Source: Verrucomicrobiales bacterium
Lineage (GTDB): Bacteria > Verrucomicrobiota > Verrucomicrobiia > Verrucomicrobiales > DEV007
DNA: 64,000 bases
Direction of reading: 5' to 3'
NCBI GenBank assembly: GCA_029213005.1
Contig: JARGPI010000013.1
Span: forward strand, 1 to 64,000
Shown piece after piece: positions 51,336 to 59,501 of this stretch. Within the stretch, counting starts at the first letter, position 1. Each line of letters starts with the position of its first letter. The notes below the pieces were generated by a model. It was not told where the DNA came from. It did no database searches and worked only from the letters and a program-made list of their open reading frames with translations. The translations under genes and the position numbers were made by a program.

Positions 51336-52733
51336 ATGAGCTCCGAAAACCGGGATCGGAGAAACCGCACGATTAAATCGGCGGTTCTGACGTCACTGCT
51401 GTCCAAGTTCGGCACCCTTGCGCTTCGGATAATTTCGATTCCGATCGCCATCCACGTTCTCGGGATGGAGCAATTCGGTGTCTACGCGACAATACTCGTT
51501 GCCGTTCAGATGATGGACGTTTTCCATCTCGGCATCGGCCCCGCCCTCACGCAGAAGTTGTCAAAAGCCAGTCTGGAAAACGACCAGGCGAAAGAAGCAC
51601 GGCTTTTCTCCACCAGCATGATCATCAGCTCGGCGATCACCTTTTTGATCGCCCTCATTTTGATTGTCGCGGTTTGCACCATCCCTATCACCGATCTATT
51701 CGGCGACAAATACGCTTCCTACTCGGAAACGATGCGGCGGAGCTGCCTGATAGGAATCGGAATCATAGCCGTTGAGTTAGTCTGTCTTGTAGCCGAGCGG
51801 GCCCGCGACGGATATATGGAAACCCGCTACACCAATCTATGGGGGGCGGGCGGGAATTTTCTGGCAGCCGCGTTACTTCTCATCGGGATATGGAAATTTC
51901 CGACTACCGAATTTCTGGTTCTGGCAATCAATGGCAGTGTCGTTCTGGCCAAATTCGGAAACATGGTCCACATGATGGTGCAGCGCCCCTACCTCCTGCC
52001 CCGCTTTCGAACCTTCTCTCAATCAATGGTGAAAATGCTGATGAGCGGTGCTCTCATTTTCACCATTGTTTACGGAAGCAGCGGGATTATGGAATATAAT
52101 ATCATCGGATATCTAGTCGGTCGATTTCTAGGCCCCGAACAGGCGGCTAACTATTCGATCCTCATTTCTCTACATGTCATGATGACCGGTATCATCTATA
52201 TGCTGACGGTCCCGATATGGCCGGCTATTATCGATGCCTACGAACGCCGCGAACTCGATTGGGTCATCCACACCGCGAAAAGGCTGCGCTTAACCGCCTT
52301 CGCCTTTGGAGCTACCGTCTTGACCGGCATGTCATTCTTCGGCCTTTGGGCAATTAAAATATGGATCGGGGAAGGATTCAGCCTTGAGCAAGGCGCTTTG
52401 ATTGCTTTCGGGTCCTACTTTACCCTGCACCTCTGGCGACATGTTAACCAAATCCTGTGCCTCGGCCTGAGTCGTGAGAATGCGGTCGCGAAAATTGTTT
52501 TAGCCGAGACCTTTACCACCTTCACGGTTTCAATTTATTTACTGAAACAGGGATACAGCATCCCTCACATTCTCGCCGCCTTTTCCGTGATCATCGTCTG
52601 TTTTTCAGGCTGGCTGTACCCGTTAATTTATCGGAACACGCTTGAATCGACTACAGAAAACCCGCAACCGACTGAGCCCGAACCCCACGAGGTCCCCGGT
52701 CATCCAAGCCCGGTCAAACTGGCAACAAGGTGA
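51336..52733 (+). CDS. Polysaccharide flippase/transporter (Wzx/MATE-like)
   Basis: A 465-residue multi-pass membrane protein with about 12 hydrophobic segments and charged loops typical of the oligosaccharide flippase superfamily. Recognisable pieces are ISIPIAIHVLGMEQFGVYATIL at the N terminus and GRFLGPEQAANYSILISLHVM in the middle. It likely translocates lipid-linked sugars across the inner membrane. No glycosyltransferases or other polysaccharide synthesis genes are near, so it stands alone. Start ATG 51336 is preferred to the TTG at 51321. Its 3' end overlaps the convergent ABC ATPase gene by 34 bp. Confidence 0.8.
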   Translation: MSSENRDRRNRTIKSAVLTSLLSKFGTLALRIISIPIAIHVLGMEQFGVYATILVAVQMMDVFHLGIGPALTQKLSKASLENDQAKEARLFSTSMIISSAITFLIALILIVAVCTIPITDLFGDKYASYSETMRRSCLIGIGIIAVELVCLVAERARDGYMETRYTNLWGAGGNFLAAALLLIGIWKFPTTEFLVLAINGSVVLAKFGNMVHMMVQRPYLLPRFRTFSQSMVKMLMSGALIFTIVYGSSGIMEYNIIGYLVGRFLGPEQAANYSILISLHVMMTGIIYMLTVPIWPAIIDAYERRELDWVIHTAKRLRLTAFAFGATVLTGMSFFGLWAIKIWIGEGFSLEQGALIAFGSYFTLHLWRHVNQILCLGLSRENAVAKIVLAETFTTFTVSIYLLKQGYSIPHILAAFSVIIVCFSGWLYPLIYRNTLESTTENPQPTEPEPHEVPGHPSPVKLATR

Positions 52734-53386
52734 TCGGTTTCTGCTAATCTCCGAATCTCCCCCGGGGTGCCGGTCGCATACACTTGCCCTCTGTTTAGCA
52801 GGCAAATCTGATCCGCCGCAAGTTCATCGCTATTTAAATTAACCGCTCGGGCCGAGTAGATGATGGTTCCGTGATTTTTTCGATCAGCGATTTCCGAAGG
52901 ATTGAGATCCTCGAAGATCCCCACCCCCGGTTCAATGACCGAATAGATCAAGAACGCGAGACGAATTGCCTGTTCGGATGACAATTCCTCCACTCGACTT
53001 TCGAATTGTTCTTTCAAATCAAAAGTATCCAGAGCAGTCGAAATTTTGTCACCGATTTTCGCATCATCCATTTTCTGATATTGCGTAAGAAATAAACTGA
53101 TATTTCTCAGTACGGTTTCTTCGCTCAAAAATGGTGGCGGTGACGTCAATAACAGGAAGGAACGGCTTATCGAATCACTATCCGCTTCATATAAAGCTCC
53201 GTCGTAAGTGATTTCTCCGGAACTGAGGCTAACAGCCCCTGCAATCGCCCGCAACAGCGACGACTTACCCGATCCCTTCATCCCGACCACGGCAAGGACT
53301 TGTCCGGAATGAATTTCCAGGTTCACCGAACTGAAGACCGGCTTTTTTGAGACCTCTCTGGTCGCATTCTTTATACTAATATGCAT
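52700..53386 (-). CDS. ABC-type ATPase with degenerate catalytic motifs
   Basis: A 228-residue protein with an intact Walker A (VVGMKGSGKSSLLRAI), but several other ABC motifs are altered. No glutamine is seen at the Q-loop (LLLTSPPPFL). The signature is LSSEQ rather than LSGGQ. The Walker B region reads GIFEDLNP instead of a DE pair. The switch-histidine position appears as IIYSARA, without a histidine. No membrane subunit is encoded nearby. It begins two bases after the stop of the vWA-like gene, so the two are one operon. It could bind ATP without normal hydrolysis, or be a derived regulatory ATPase; this is inference. Confidence 0.72.
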   Translation of the reverse strand: MHISIKNATREVSKKPVFSSVNLEIHSGQVLAVVGMKGSGKSSLLRAIAGAVSLSSGEITYDGALYEADSDSISRSFLLLTSPPPFLSEETVLRNISLFLTQYQKMDDAKIGDKISTALDTFDLKEQFESRVEELSSEQAIRLAFLIYSVIEPGVGIFEDLNPSEIADRKNHGTIIYSARAVNLNSDELAADQICLLNRGQVYATGTPGEIRRLAETDHLVASLTGLG

Positions 53387-53388
53387 CG

Positions 53389-54822
53389 TCAGGAAATAAG
53401 CCCCTCCAGGATTTGACCTCTCAGTTGATTCAACTGGTAGATCGATAACCCTTCAGCCGGCAATACAGGCCATTGGCCTTCGGGCGAATCACAGTCTACC
53501 CCTACCAGAATCCGATGCAGATTCAACTCCTCACTGGCAGCCGCCACAAAGCGACTTTCCCAACACTCCCGACTCTCTGGACCGGAAAAGACCACCGCGT
53601 AAGTTTTTCGCTTCAAATCGACCAATTCCTCCAGGCCGATATCACCCAGGCTCTGGAAGGTGACCCAATCGTGCTTCACATAATCGCTCAAGACCGTCTT
53701 CATCACACCGATCTCACCTTCAAAAAACTCCCTTTCGCCGGTTTCAATATCCCCCGCAATGATGTAGTGAAAATGAAATCGCAAAGCGTCGGTTTCAAAG
53801 ATCTGGAATAGGTCATGGAGGAGCCGTAGACAAATCCCCTGAAGCAATACCGAATACTGCCAATCATAACCGGAAGCTTTGTTTTCAAAGACGCTACCGA
53901 CATCGATTATAAAATGAACCGACCTTCGCTTACGACGGAGATTCCCGGAATCCCGCATGTAATAGAGCAACTCGCCTTCCGCATAACGCAACTCAAACAG
54001 GCTGACATCTTTGGTACCTTCGTCGAGGTAGACCAATTCAGAGGTGAGCAGATTCTCGAATGAACCCCGATTGGTCAATCCAGCCAACCCTCCTGTCGGG
54101 TAGTGAGTCTCATCCAGATAAACCGTATCGGCCCCATCTTCGTGTGAAGCGATATCAAGAGAAACCGGATCAGACTTGCCCAGCAATCGGCTCACCTCCA
54201 GGATTTGTCGACACCCTACTCGAAGGTGATCGGAATTTAAAACCTCGAGATGAGAGAGTTCAAAAGTGTCTTCATCATACAGTAGAGCGCTCCAGTTAAT
54301 TCCCGCACCCAGTGCCCCGATAAAACCCTCCAGATGCCCCTCAATTTCGTTCGAAAAATCGTCATTTACCTGCCACTGATCAGGAAATTGATAGTCGCGC
54401 AGGAGCCCCGGATTCAATAGATAAACTTTGGGGTAAAACGACTCGATTGAGCGGACCACTTGAGCCAGGAGGCGCTCCGTCACCTGTCGCGACACTTGGG
54501 AAGTACCGGCAATTTCTATAGCAACCCCTATCTCCGGGGATTGCAGAATTCTCCCGAGACACTCCCGCTCATATCGCATTAACAATTTCCGTTCCCCCGC
54601 ATTCTCATAGTCGAAATCGGAACGAAACTGAACATCGTAACCTTTCTCCAGCACCATCAAGAGATCGACTACGAGAAAAAATGGAAGGTGGTAACAACCA
54701 TCCGCCAATAACTGCCGATATACCGAAAGTGCACTGATTACCTCAGCCCTATGACAGACCACGCCGGAGCATTTTAAACTACCTAATAGATAGGCCGAAA
54801 GTTGGTCTTTTTCGATATGCAT
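53389..54822 (-). CDS. Large hypothetical protein with vWA-like region
   Basis: A 477-residue protein. A region around residues 240-310 reads YPTGGLAGLTNRGSFENLL, then ELVYLD, then LFELRYAEGELLYY, followed by a basic stretch and VHFIIDVGSVF. This arrangement recalls vWA-type proteins of ATPase-plus-vWA systems. The expected metal-site (MIDAS) serines are weak (IDVGSVF rather than DxSxS), so it may be a degenerate vWA domain. It is upstream of, and tightly linked to, the degenerate ABC ATPase. The assignment rests on pattern memory and needs a profile search; confidence in function is low. Confidence 0.55.
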   Translation of the reverse strand: MHIEKDQLSAYLLGSLKCSGVVCHRAEVISALSVYRQLLADGCYHLPFFLVVDLLMVLEKGYDVQFRSDFDYENAGERKLLMRYERECLGRILQSPEIGVAIEIAGTSQVSRQVTERLLAQVVRSIESFYPKVYLLNPGLLRDYQFPDQWQVNDDFSNEIEGHLEGFIGALGAGINWSALLYDEDTFELSHLEVLNSDHLRVGCRQILEVSRLLGKSDPVSLDIASHEDGADTVYLDETHYPTGGLAGLTNRGSFENLLTSELVYLDEGTKDVSLFELRYAEGELLYYMRDSGNLRRKRRSVHFIIDVGSVFENKASGYDWQYSVLLQGICLRLLHDLFQIFETDALRFHFHYIIAGDIETGEREFFEGEIGVMKTVLSDYVKHDWVTFQSLGDIGLEELVDLKRKTYAVVFSGPESRECWESRFVAAASEELNLHRILVGVDCDSPEGQWPVLPAEGLSIYQLNQLRGQILEGLIS

Positions 54823-55231
54823 CCCGGTTGCGGACTCTAGCCGCGCTCCAAAGGATTGTCCATGACATCATCTTAGACCACGCCCCGGTTCTCCCGCAGA
54901 TGTTTTGAGGTTAGACACCAACCTGCGATTGCCTCATATAGATTACAACGAATCGACCTGAAGCATTGTCGTCCGCCAGTTGTCACTAGGACTTGAGACT
55001 CTTGAGGAATTCACCAAGGTCCTGCCATTCTTGATAGATTTTTCTTATCAAACTGATCATTTCGAATTCTTGTTTAGAAACATAAAAAGTCAACAAATCT
55101 TAATCTTTTTGGCTCACCATCGAATTGCAATACAATCCTGAATATGGCGAGTGTACCCTGTTGACTCGTTTACTGTACCCTGTTAAGTCAAGGGTTGGAC
55201 CCTGTTAGAACACAAATCAATCACCTTTCTC
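54823..55231. other. 409-bp intergenic region
   Basis: The longest gene-free stretch in the window. Its left two-thirds contain no element I can support. A ~37-codon minus-strand frame from about 55095 to 54986 has no SD and no recognised family, so I do not call it a gene. The right part carries repeat array F, ending 24 bp before dhaL. Confidence 0.6.
55150..55208. repeat. 22-bp-period GTACCCTGTAC-type array, copy F (3 units)
   Basis: Units start at 55153 (GTACCCTGTTG), 55175 (GTACCCTGTTA) and 55197 (GGACCCTGTTA), each exactly 22 bp apart, all forward. All three share the change TGTAC to TGTT at the right end, which breaks the palindrome, so this array is a divergent local version. It lies immediately upstream of dhaL (start 55232). 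Confidence 0.8.
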
Positions 55232-55864
55232 ATGGCAAAAGAATCTCTGAATAGTACCGAAGTGCGCGACATGCTACTGGCCGTTGCTGACAAAATCATC
55301 GAGGCTGAACCCATCCTTTCCGAAGCCGACCGCCAATTGGGTGACGGTGACCATGGAATTGGCATGGAACGGGGCATGAACGCCGTCAAAGAAAAGCTCA
55401 ACAGTGAGGAACCTGACGAAATTGGCAAAGTGTTCATGAATATGGGCATGGCAATGATGTCATCCATGGGAGGAGCCTCCGGGGCGATTTTCGGAACCGT
55501 TTTCAGAGCCGGTGGCAAGGCCATCAAAGGATGTGAAGCATTTACTTCAGCAGAAGCGGCGACCTTTTTCAAAGCGGCTGCCGAAGGTGTCATGGAGCGC
55601 GGTGGTGCCAAGCCCGGGGACAAGACCATGATTGACGCCCTCGTCCCGGCCGCGGAAAAAGCGGCGGAAGTTACCGATCAGCCTCTCAATCTCGCCCTGG
55701 CCGCGATCGCTGATGCAGCCGAAGCTGGAAAAGAAGCCAGTAAGGAAATGATCGCCACGATGGGACGCGCCAAAACTCTCGGTGAAAAATCAATCGGGAA
55801 AGCAGACGCCGGAGCCTGCAGCGTCGCAATTATCGTAGCTACGATGCGCGATTATGTGGCATAG
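55232..55864 (+). CDS. dhaL: DhaL-domain dihydroxyacetone kinase subunit
   Basis: A 210-residue protein with the DhaL ADP-binding helical-barrel motifs: DRQLGDGDHGIGMERGM near residue 34, SSMGGASGAIFGTVFRA near 76 and GDKTMIDALVPA near 130. DhaL carries nucleotide for dihydroxyacetone phosphorylation together with DhaK. No dhaK or dhaM is nearby, so the partner must be elsewhere, or the protein has a diverged role. It is followed 9 bp downstream by aroE. Repeat array F lies just upstream. Confidence 0.85.
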   Translation: MAKESLNSTEVRDMLLAVADKIIEAEPILSEADRQLGDGDHGIGMERGMNAVKEKLNSEEPDEIGKVFMNMGMAMMSSMGGASGAIFGTVFRAGGKAIKGCEAFTSAEAATFFKAAAEGVMERGGAKPGDKTMIDALVPAAEKAAEVTDQPLNLALAAIADAAEAGKEASKEMIATMGRAKTLGEKSIGKADAGACSVAIIVATMRDYVA

Positions 55865-55873
55865 TTACAGCGA

Positions 55874-56818
55874 ATGCCTACCGAGCCAAAAGACGCCTAC
55901 CAAATCGACGACCTGAAGGACTGGGAGAACGCCACCAGCGATCTCGAGCCTCCGGCACGTCTTGCTGTTTTTGGAGCCCCCGTGATTCACTCACGATCTC
56001 CTCAAATGCACAATCCCGCCCTCGTCGAGGGCGGCAGAAACTGCCAGTACGTCCGGCTCCATATCGAGCCCGGTGACCTCAGAAACGCTCTGAATTTACT
56101 GAAGGAGAAGGACTTCATCGGAACCAACGTTACGATCCCGCACAAGGGCGAGGTTTATGCAGCGATGGATGAGCTGACTGAAGTCGCCAAATTGACTCAT
56201 TCGGTAAACACTGTGCTGGTCGACGATGGCAAATTAATCGGCCATAATACCGATGCCCCGGGACTGGAACAGGCGATTCGGGAAGAATTTTCCGTCGACT
56301 TGAGCGACCTGCGCGTCATGGTCCTCGGAGCCGGGGGCGGAGCAGGGCGCGCAGCATGCGTTCAGGCCGCAATGGACCGCAGCGAGCGACTCGTCCTCGT
56401 GAACCGGACTTTTGAAAAGGCCAATGCGCTCAAAAAAGAACTCGAGCCCATTTATTCGAAAAGCGAAAGGCTTCAGGGCCCGGTAGATCGACTGGCGGTC
56501 ATTCCTCACGAGACGCCCTACCTCGAAAGAGAACTTGAACATGTTGATTTGATTATCAACGCCACTTCGCTGGGAATGAAGGCGAGTGATCCAATTTTAA
56601 TCCCGCCTCACCTCCTGCAGCCCCACCATCTGATTTTCGATATGGTATACGCCCCTCCTCAAACCCGTTTGATGAGAGACGCCGTGAAAGCAGGTGCCCG
56701 CTCCGCTAACGGATTGAGCATGCTGCTTTGGCAGGGGGCATTTGCCTATGAATTCTGGTTCAATGAAGAGCCTCCGGTCGATGCGATGAGAAAAGGACTC
56801 AAAGATTCCTTTAACTAA
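55874..56818 (+). CDS. aroE: Shikimate dehydrogenase
   Basis: Reduces 3-dehydroshikimate to shikimate in aromatic amino acid synthesis. A 314-residue protein with the shikimate-binding SRSPQMHNPAL, the catalytic-lysine segment TNVTIPHKGEVYAAMD, the NADP loop MVLGAGGGAGRAA and the INATSLGM block. A ~30-residue N-terminal extension (to LEPPARL) precedes the usual start. It overlaps the convergent hemB by 8 bp. It follows dhaL closely. Confidence 0.92.
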   Translation: MPTEPKDAYQIDDLKDWENATSDLEPPARLAVFGAPVIHSRSPQMHNPALVEGGRNCQYVRLHIEPGDLRNALNLLKEKDFIGTNVTIPHKGEVYAAMDELTEVAKLTHSVNTVLVDDGKLIGHNTDAPGLEQAIREEFSVDLSDLRVMVLGAGGGAGRAACVQAAMDRSERLVLVNRTFEKANALKKELEPIYSKSERLQGPVDRLAVIPHETPYLERELEHVDLIINATSLGMKASDPILIPPHLLQPHHLIFDMVYAPPQTRLMRDAVKAGARSANGLSMLLWQGAFAYEFWFNEEPPVDAMRKGLKDSFN

Positions 56819-57809
56819 TCAATCGGGCCGCTACGTCCTTGGCAAAATAGGTCAAAATCATGTCTGCTCCGGCTCTTTTGATCCCGATGAGCGATTCCAT
56901 TGCGACTTTTTCCTCGTCAATCCAGCCGTCTTTTGCGGCGGATTTGATCATCAGATATTCACCGCTCACCTGATAAGCCGCGATTGGTAAATCCGTGGCA
57001 TCACGAATCGAACGAATGATATCGAGGTAAGGGCCGGCGGGCTTCACCATGAGCATATCTGCGCCCTCCGCGACATCGAGAGAGGCCTCACGAAGGGCTT
57101 CGCGAGCGTTAGCCGGGTCCATTTGATACGTCTTTTTATCGCCGGCTTTCGGAGCGGAATCCAGAGCTCCCCTGAACGGACCGTAATACGCTGAGGCATA
57201 TTTCGCAGTGTAACTGAGGATCGAAACCCCATCAAAACCTTCGCGATCCAAAGCATCGCGAATCGCAGCAACCCTGCCGTCCATCATATCACTCGGAGCA
57301 ACAATATCAGCCCCCGCCACCGCATGACTCACCGCCTGCTGACAGAGAATATCAATTGTGTGGTCGTTCACGATTTGCAGCTCGCCGCTCGCATCAGGAA
57401 CCACGACGCCATCGTGCCCTTCAGAATTGTAAGGATCCAGAGCGACATCAGTAATCACAATCACCTCGGGATGTGCCGCTTTGATCGCTTGAATTGCACG
57501 GGGCACCAACCCGTTCGGATTGTAAGCTTCCTCGGCCAAAGGCGTTTTTAACGAGTCATCGATCGCCGGAAAAAGTACAACTGAGCGAACTCCTGCCTTT
57601 TTCGCTTCCCCAACCTCGGCAACGAGCCCTTTCAGACTCCAACGCGAACAGCCGGGCATCGATTCGATCGGTGTATCGTCCTCCCCCTCCTGTATAAATA
57701 GCGGGTAAATCAAGTCGGCTGGAGACAGATGAGTCTCCCGAATCAAGCCTCTCACGGCAGGATTTTTCCGATTCCGACGCGGGCGAATGGGTATCGATCG
57801 TGATGACAT
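56811..57809 (-). CDS. hemB: Porphobilinogen synthase (delta-aminolevulinic acid dehydratase)
   Basis: Condenses two 5-aminolevulinate molecules to porphobilinogen in haem synthesis. A 332-residue protein of the usual length. The family segments are LIYPLFIQEGEDD near the start, DVALDPYNSEGHDGVV for the metal region, SYTAKYASAYYGPFR with the first active-site lysine and MVKPAGPYLDIIR with the Schiff-base lysine. It converges on aroE with an 8-bp overlap and starts about 57 bp after the PfkB kinase stop. Confidence 0.94.
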   Translation of the reverse strand: MSSRSIPIRPRRNRKNPAVRGLIRETHLSPADLIYPLFIQEGEDDTPIESMPGCSRWSLKGLVAEVGEAKKAGVRSVVLFPAIDDSLKTPLAEEAYNPNGLVPRAIQAIKAAHPEVIVITDVALDPYNSEGHDGVVVPDASGELQIVNDHTIDILCQQAVSHAVAGADIVAPSDMMDGRVAAIRDALDREGFDGVSILSYTAKYASAYYGPFRGALDSAPKAGDKKTYQMDPANAREALREASLDVAEGADMLMVKPAGPYLDIIRSIRDATDLPIAAYQVSGEYLMIKSAAKDGWIDEEKVAMESLIGIKRAGADMILTYFAKDVAARLIS

Positions 57810-57866
57810 TTGGAAAATTGAATTAGCTGTTTTCTAAAAAAGCGGAAAGTATCCTCTCGCGCAACT

Positions 57867-58802
57867 TTAGCGAGCCTGAATCAACTCCGCAACCTCACCT
57901 AAAGCGGGAAGATTCCCCCGACCGCCCAGAGCCTTGGCATTTATCGCGGCAACCGCACTGGCAAAAGTGGCCGATTCGCGAAGACTCCATCCTTTTCCAT
58001 AGGCGAACAGAAACCCTCCGTGAAAGGCATCGCCACACCCCGTCGTATCAGCGACCGGAGACACCTTAAAAGCGGCTTGATGAAAAACCTCCCCCTCAGA
58101 GGTCGCAAACCAGCTTCCATTTTCGCCATCCGTGATCGCCGCGACCGCCACGCCACAACCGACCAAAGCGGCAAGTTGATCACCCTGATCTTCTGACCCA
58201 CTGAAGCGGTGAGCAAAGTCCCGGGCAACGATGGCGATATCAGTCATTGCCAGCAGCTCATCAAATTTCGGGTCGTACCGGTTGGCACCCCCATCGAATG
58301 AAACCAATCCACCCGCCTCCCGAACCAGTGCAGCAGCCTCCAGACAAGCAGGCCAATGACGACCGTTGAGATGAAGAATTTTCGATGACCGCAAGACCTC
58401 TATCGGCAGTTCGTGACTCTCCAGCGGGCTGAAATCGCCGGGAGAGAACACCACATGCCGTTCACCATCGATTTTCCGAACCAAAACACAGGCAAACGTC
58501 GTTGTTTTATCCGCCTCCAACCGGAGGCTTTCCGTATTCACTCCGTAGCTATCATACTCGTCACGAGTGAGTCGCCCGCTCCAGTCATCGCCGACCCGAT
58601 CAACGATAACGGCTTTCGCACCGAGTTTCGCGGCTGTGCAGAGTGCCGTCGGCACCGGGCCGCCTCCCATCAATCGACTCTCGATGACCTCTGTGACCCC
58701 GGATGAGCTCGGGAAATCATCGATCAACTGAAGCGAATCGATCGTCGACATTCCAATTCCGCAAACATCAAAACGCTTACTGATATTTTCCATATTTAAC
58801 AT
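57867..58802 (-). CDS. PfkB-family carbohydrate kinase
   Basis: A 311-residue sugar or nucleoside kinase. The N-terminal part has CGIGMSTIDSLQLID and the MGGGPVPTALCTAAKLGAKA block typical of ribokinase-like proteins. The C-terminal catalytic motif is DTTGCGDAFHGGFLFAYGKG, with the Asp base. The substrate cannot be read from sequence. An ATG at 58793 is an alternative start. It is divergent from accB and upstream of hemB on the minus strand. Confidence 0.88.
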   Translation of the reverse strand: MLNMENISKRFDVCGIGMSTIDSLQLIDDFPSSSGVTEVIESRLMGGGPVPTALCTAAKLGAKAVIVDRVGDDWSGRLTRDEYDSYGVNTESLRLEADKTTTFACVLVRKIDGERHVVFSPGDFSPLESHELPIEVLRSSKILHLNGRHWPACLEAAALVREAGGLVSFDGGANRYDPKFDELLAMTDIAIVARDFAHRFSGSEDQGDQLAALVGCGVAVAAITDGENGSWFATSEGEVFHQAAFKVSPVADTTGCGDAFHGGFLFAYGKGWSLRESATFASAVAAINAKALGGRGNLPALGEVAELIQAR

Positions 58803-58996
58803 TATAGTAAAAAATAAATAAAAAACCTATTGTTGATTGTTCGGTTGCCAGATCGGATAAACTTGACGACAGGTTGTGATTCGAGATGGTTGCATTTTTC
58901 AGTTGGATACTGTGAAGGAATCGTCGAGAATGACTAAAGGTTTTTAATAACCATTGAATTTTACCCAAGGAACCCACCGGAGGTTTAACAACTCTT

Positions 58997-59473
58997 ATGG
59001 ATCTCAAAGACATCGAGAAAATCATGAAACTCATGGACAGCCATGGGTTGTCGCAGTTCAAGTTAGAACAGGATGAAACGAAGCTGGAACTCAAAAAGGG
59101 TGGCGACATCGATATCGAAGCGGTACAGCGGATGATAGCCTCCTCTGCGCCTCCTCAGATGATGGCCAGCCATGCACCGGCAGCAGCAGCTCCCGCCGCA
59201 CCGGCTGTGGCTCCAGGTGGATTGCCTCCCGGCACTGAGGAAATCACTTCTCCTATGGTGGGAACCTTCTACACGGCACGTAATCCTGAATCTCCGGATT
59301 TTGTAAAAGTAGGAGACAAAGTTTCTCCAGACACCGTTGTCTGCATCATTGAAGCGATGAAGGTTTTCAATGATATCACCGCTGAAATCAAAGGTGAAAT
59401 TGTAGAGCTACTTGTGGAAAACGGAACCCCGGTTCAATACGGGGAAGCTCTCTTCCGGGTTAAGACATCCTGA
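58997..59473 (+). CDS. accB: Biotin carboxyl carrier protein of acetyl-CoA carboxylase
   Basis: Carries CO2 on biotin between biotin carboxylase and carboxyltransferase in fatty acid synthesis. A 158-residue protein: an N-terminal helical part, an Ala/Pro-rich linker and a C-terminal biotinyl domain with EAMKVFND, where K122 is the biotin attachment site. A GGAGG site (58979-58983) lies 13 bases before the ATG, longer than usual spacing. accC follows 28 bp downstream. The upstream region contains a possible TTGACG at 58863 but no good -10. Confidence 0.93.
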   Translation: MDLKDIEKIMKLMDSHGLSQFKLEQDETKLELKKGGDIDIEAVQRMIASSAPPQMMASHAPAAAAPAAPAVAPGGLPPGTEEITSPMVGTFYTARNPESPDFVKVGDKVSPDTVVCIIEAMKVFNDITAEIKGEIVELLVENGTPVQYGEALFRVKTS

Positions 59474-59501
59474 TATCGTCTTCGAAAAGAAAGGTTAGCC
59501 A

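Noticed and set aside
54986..55095. ~37-codon minus-strand frame in the dhaL upstream gap
   Set aside because: No ribosome site, TTG start, no recognisable family; it could be chance in a 409-bp gap.
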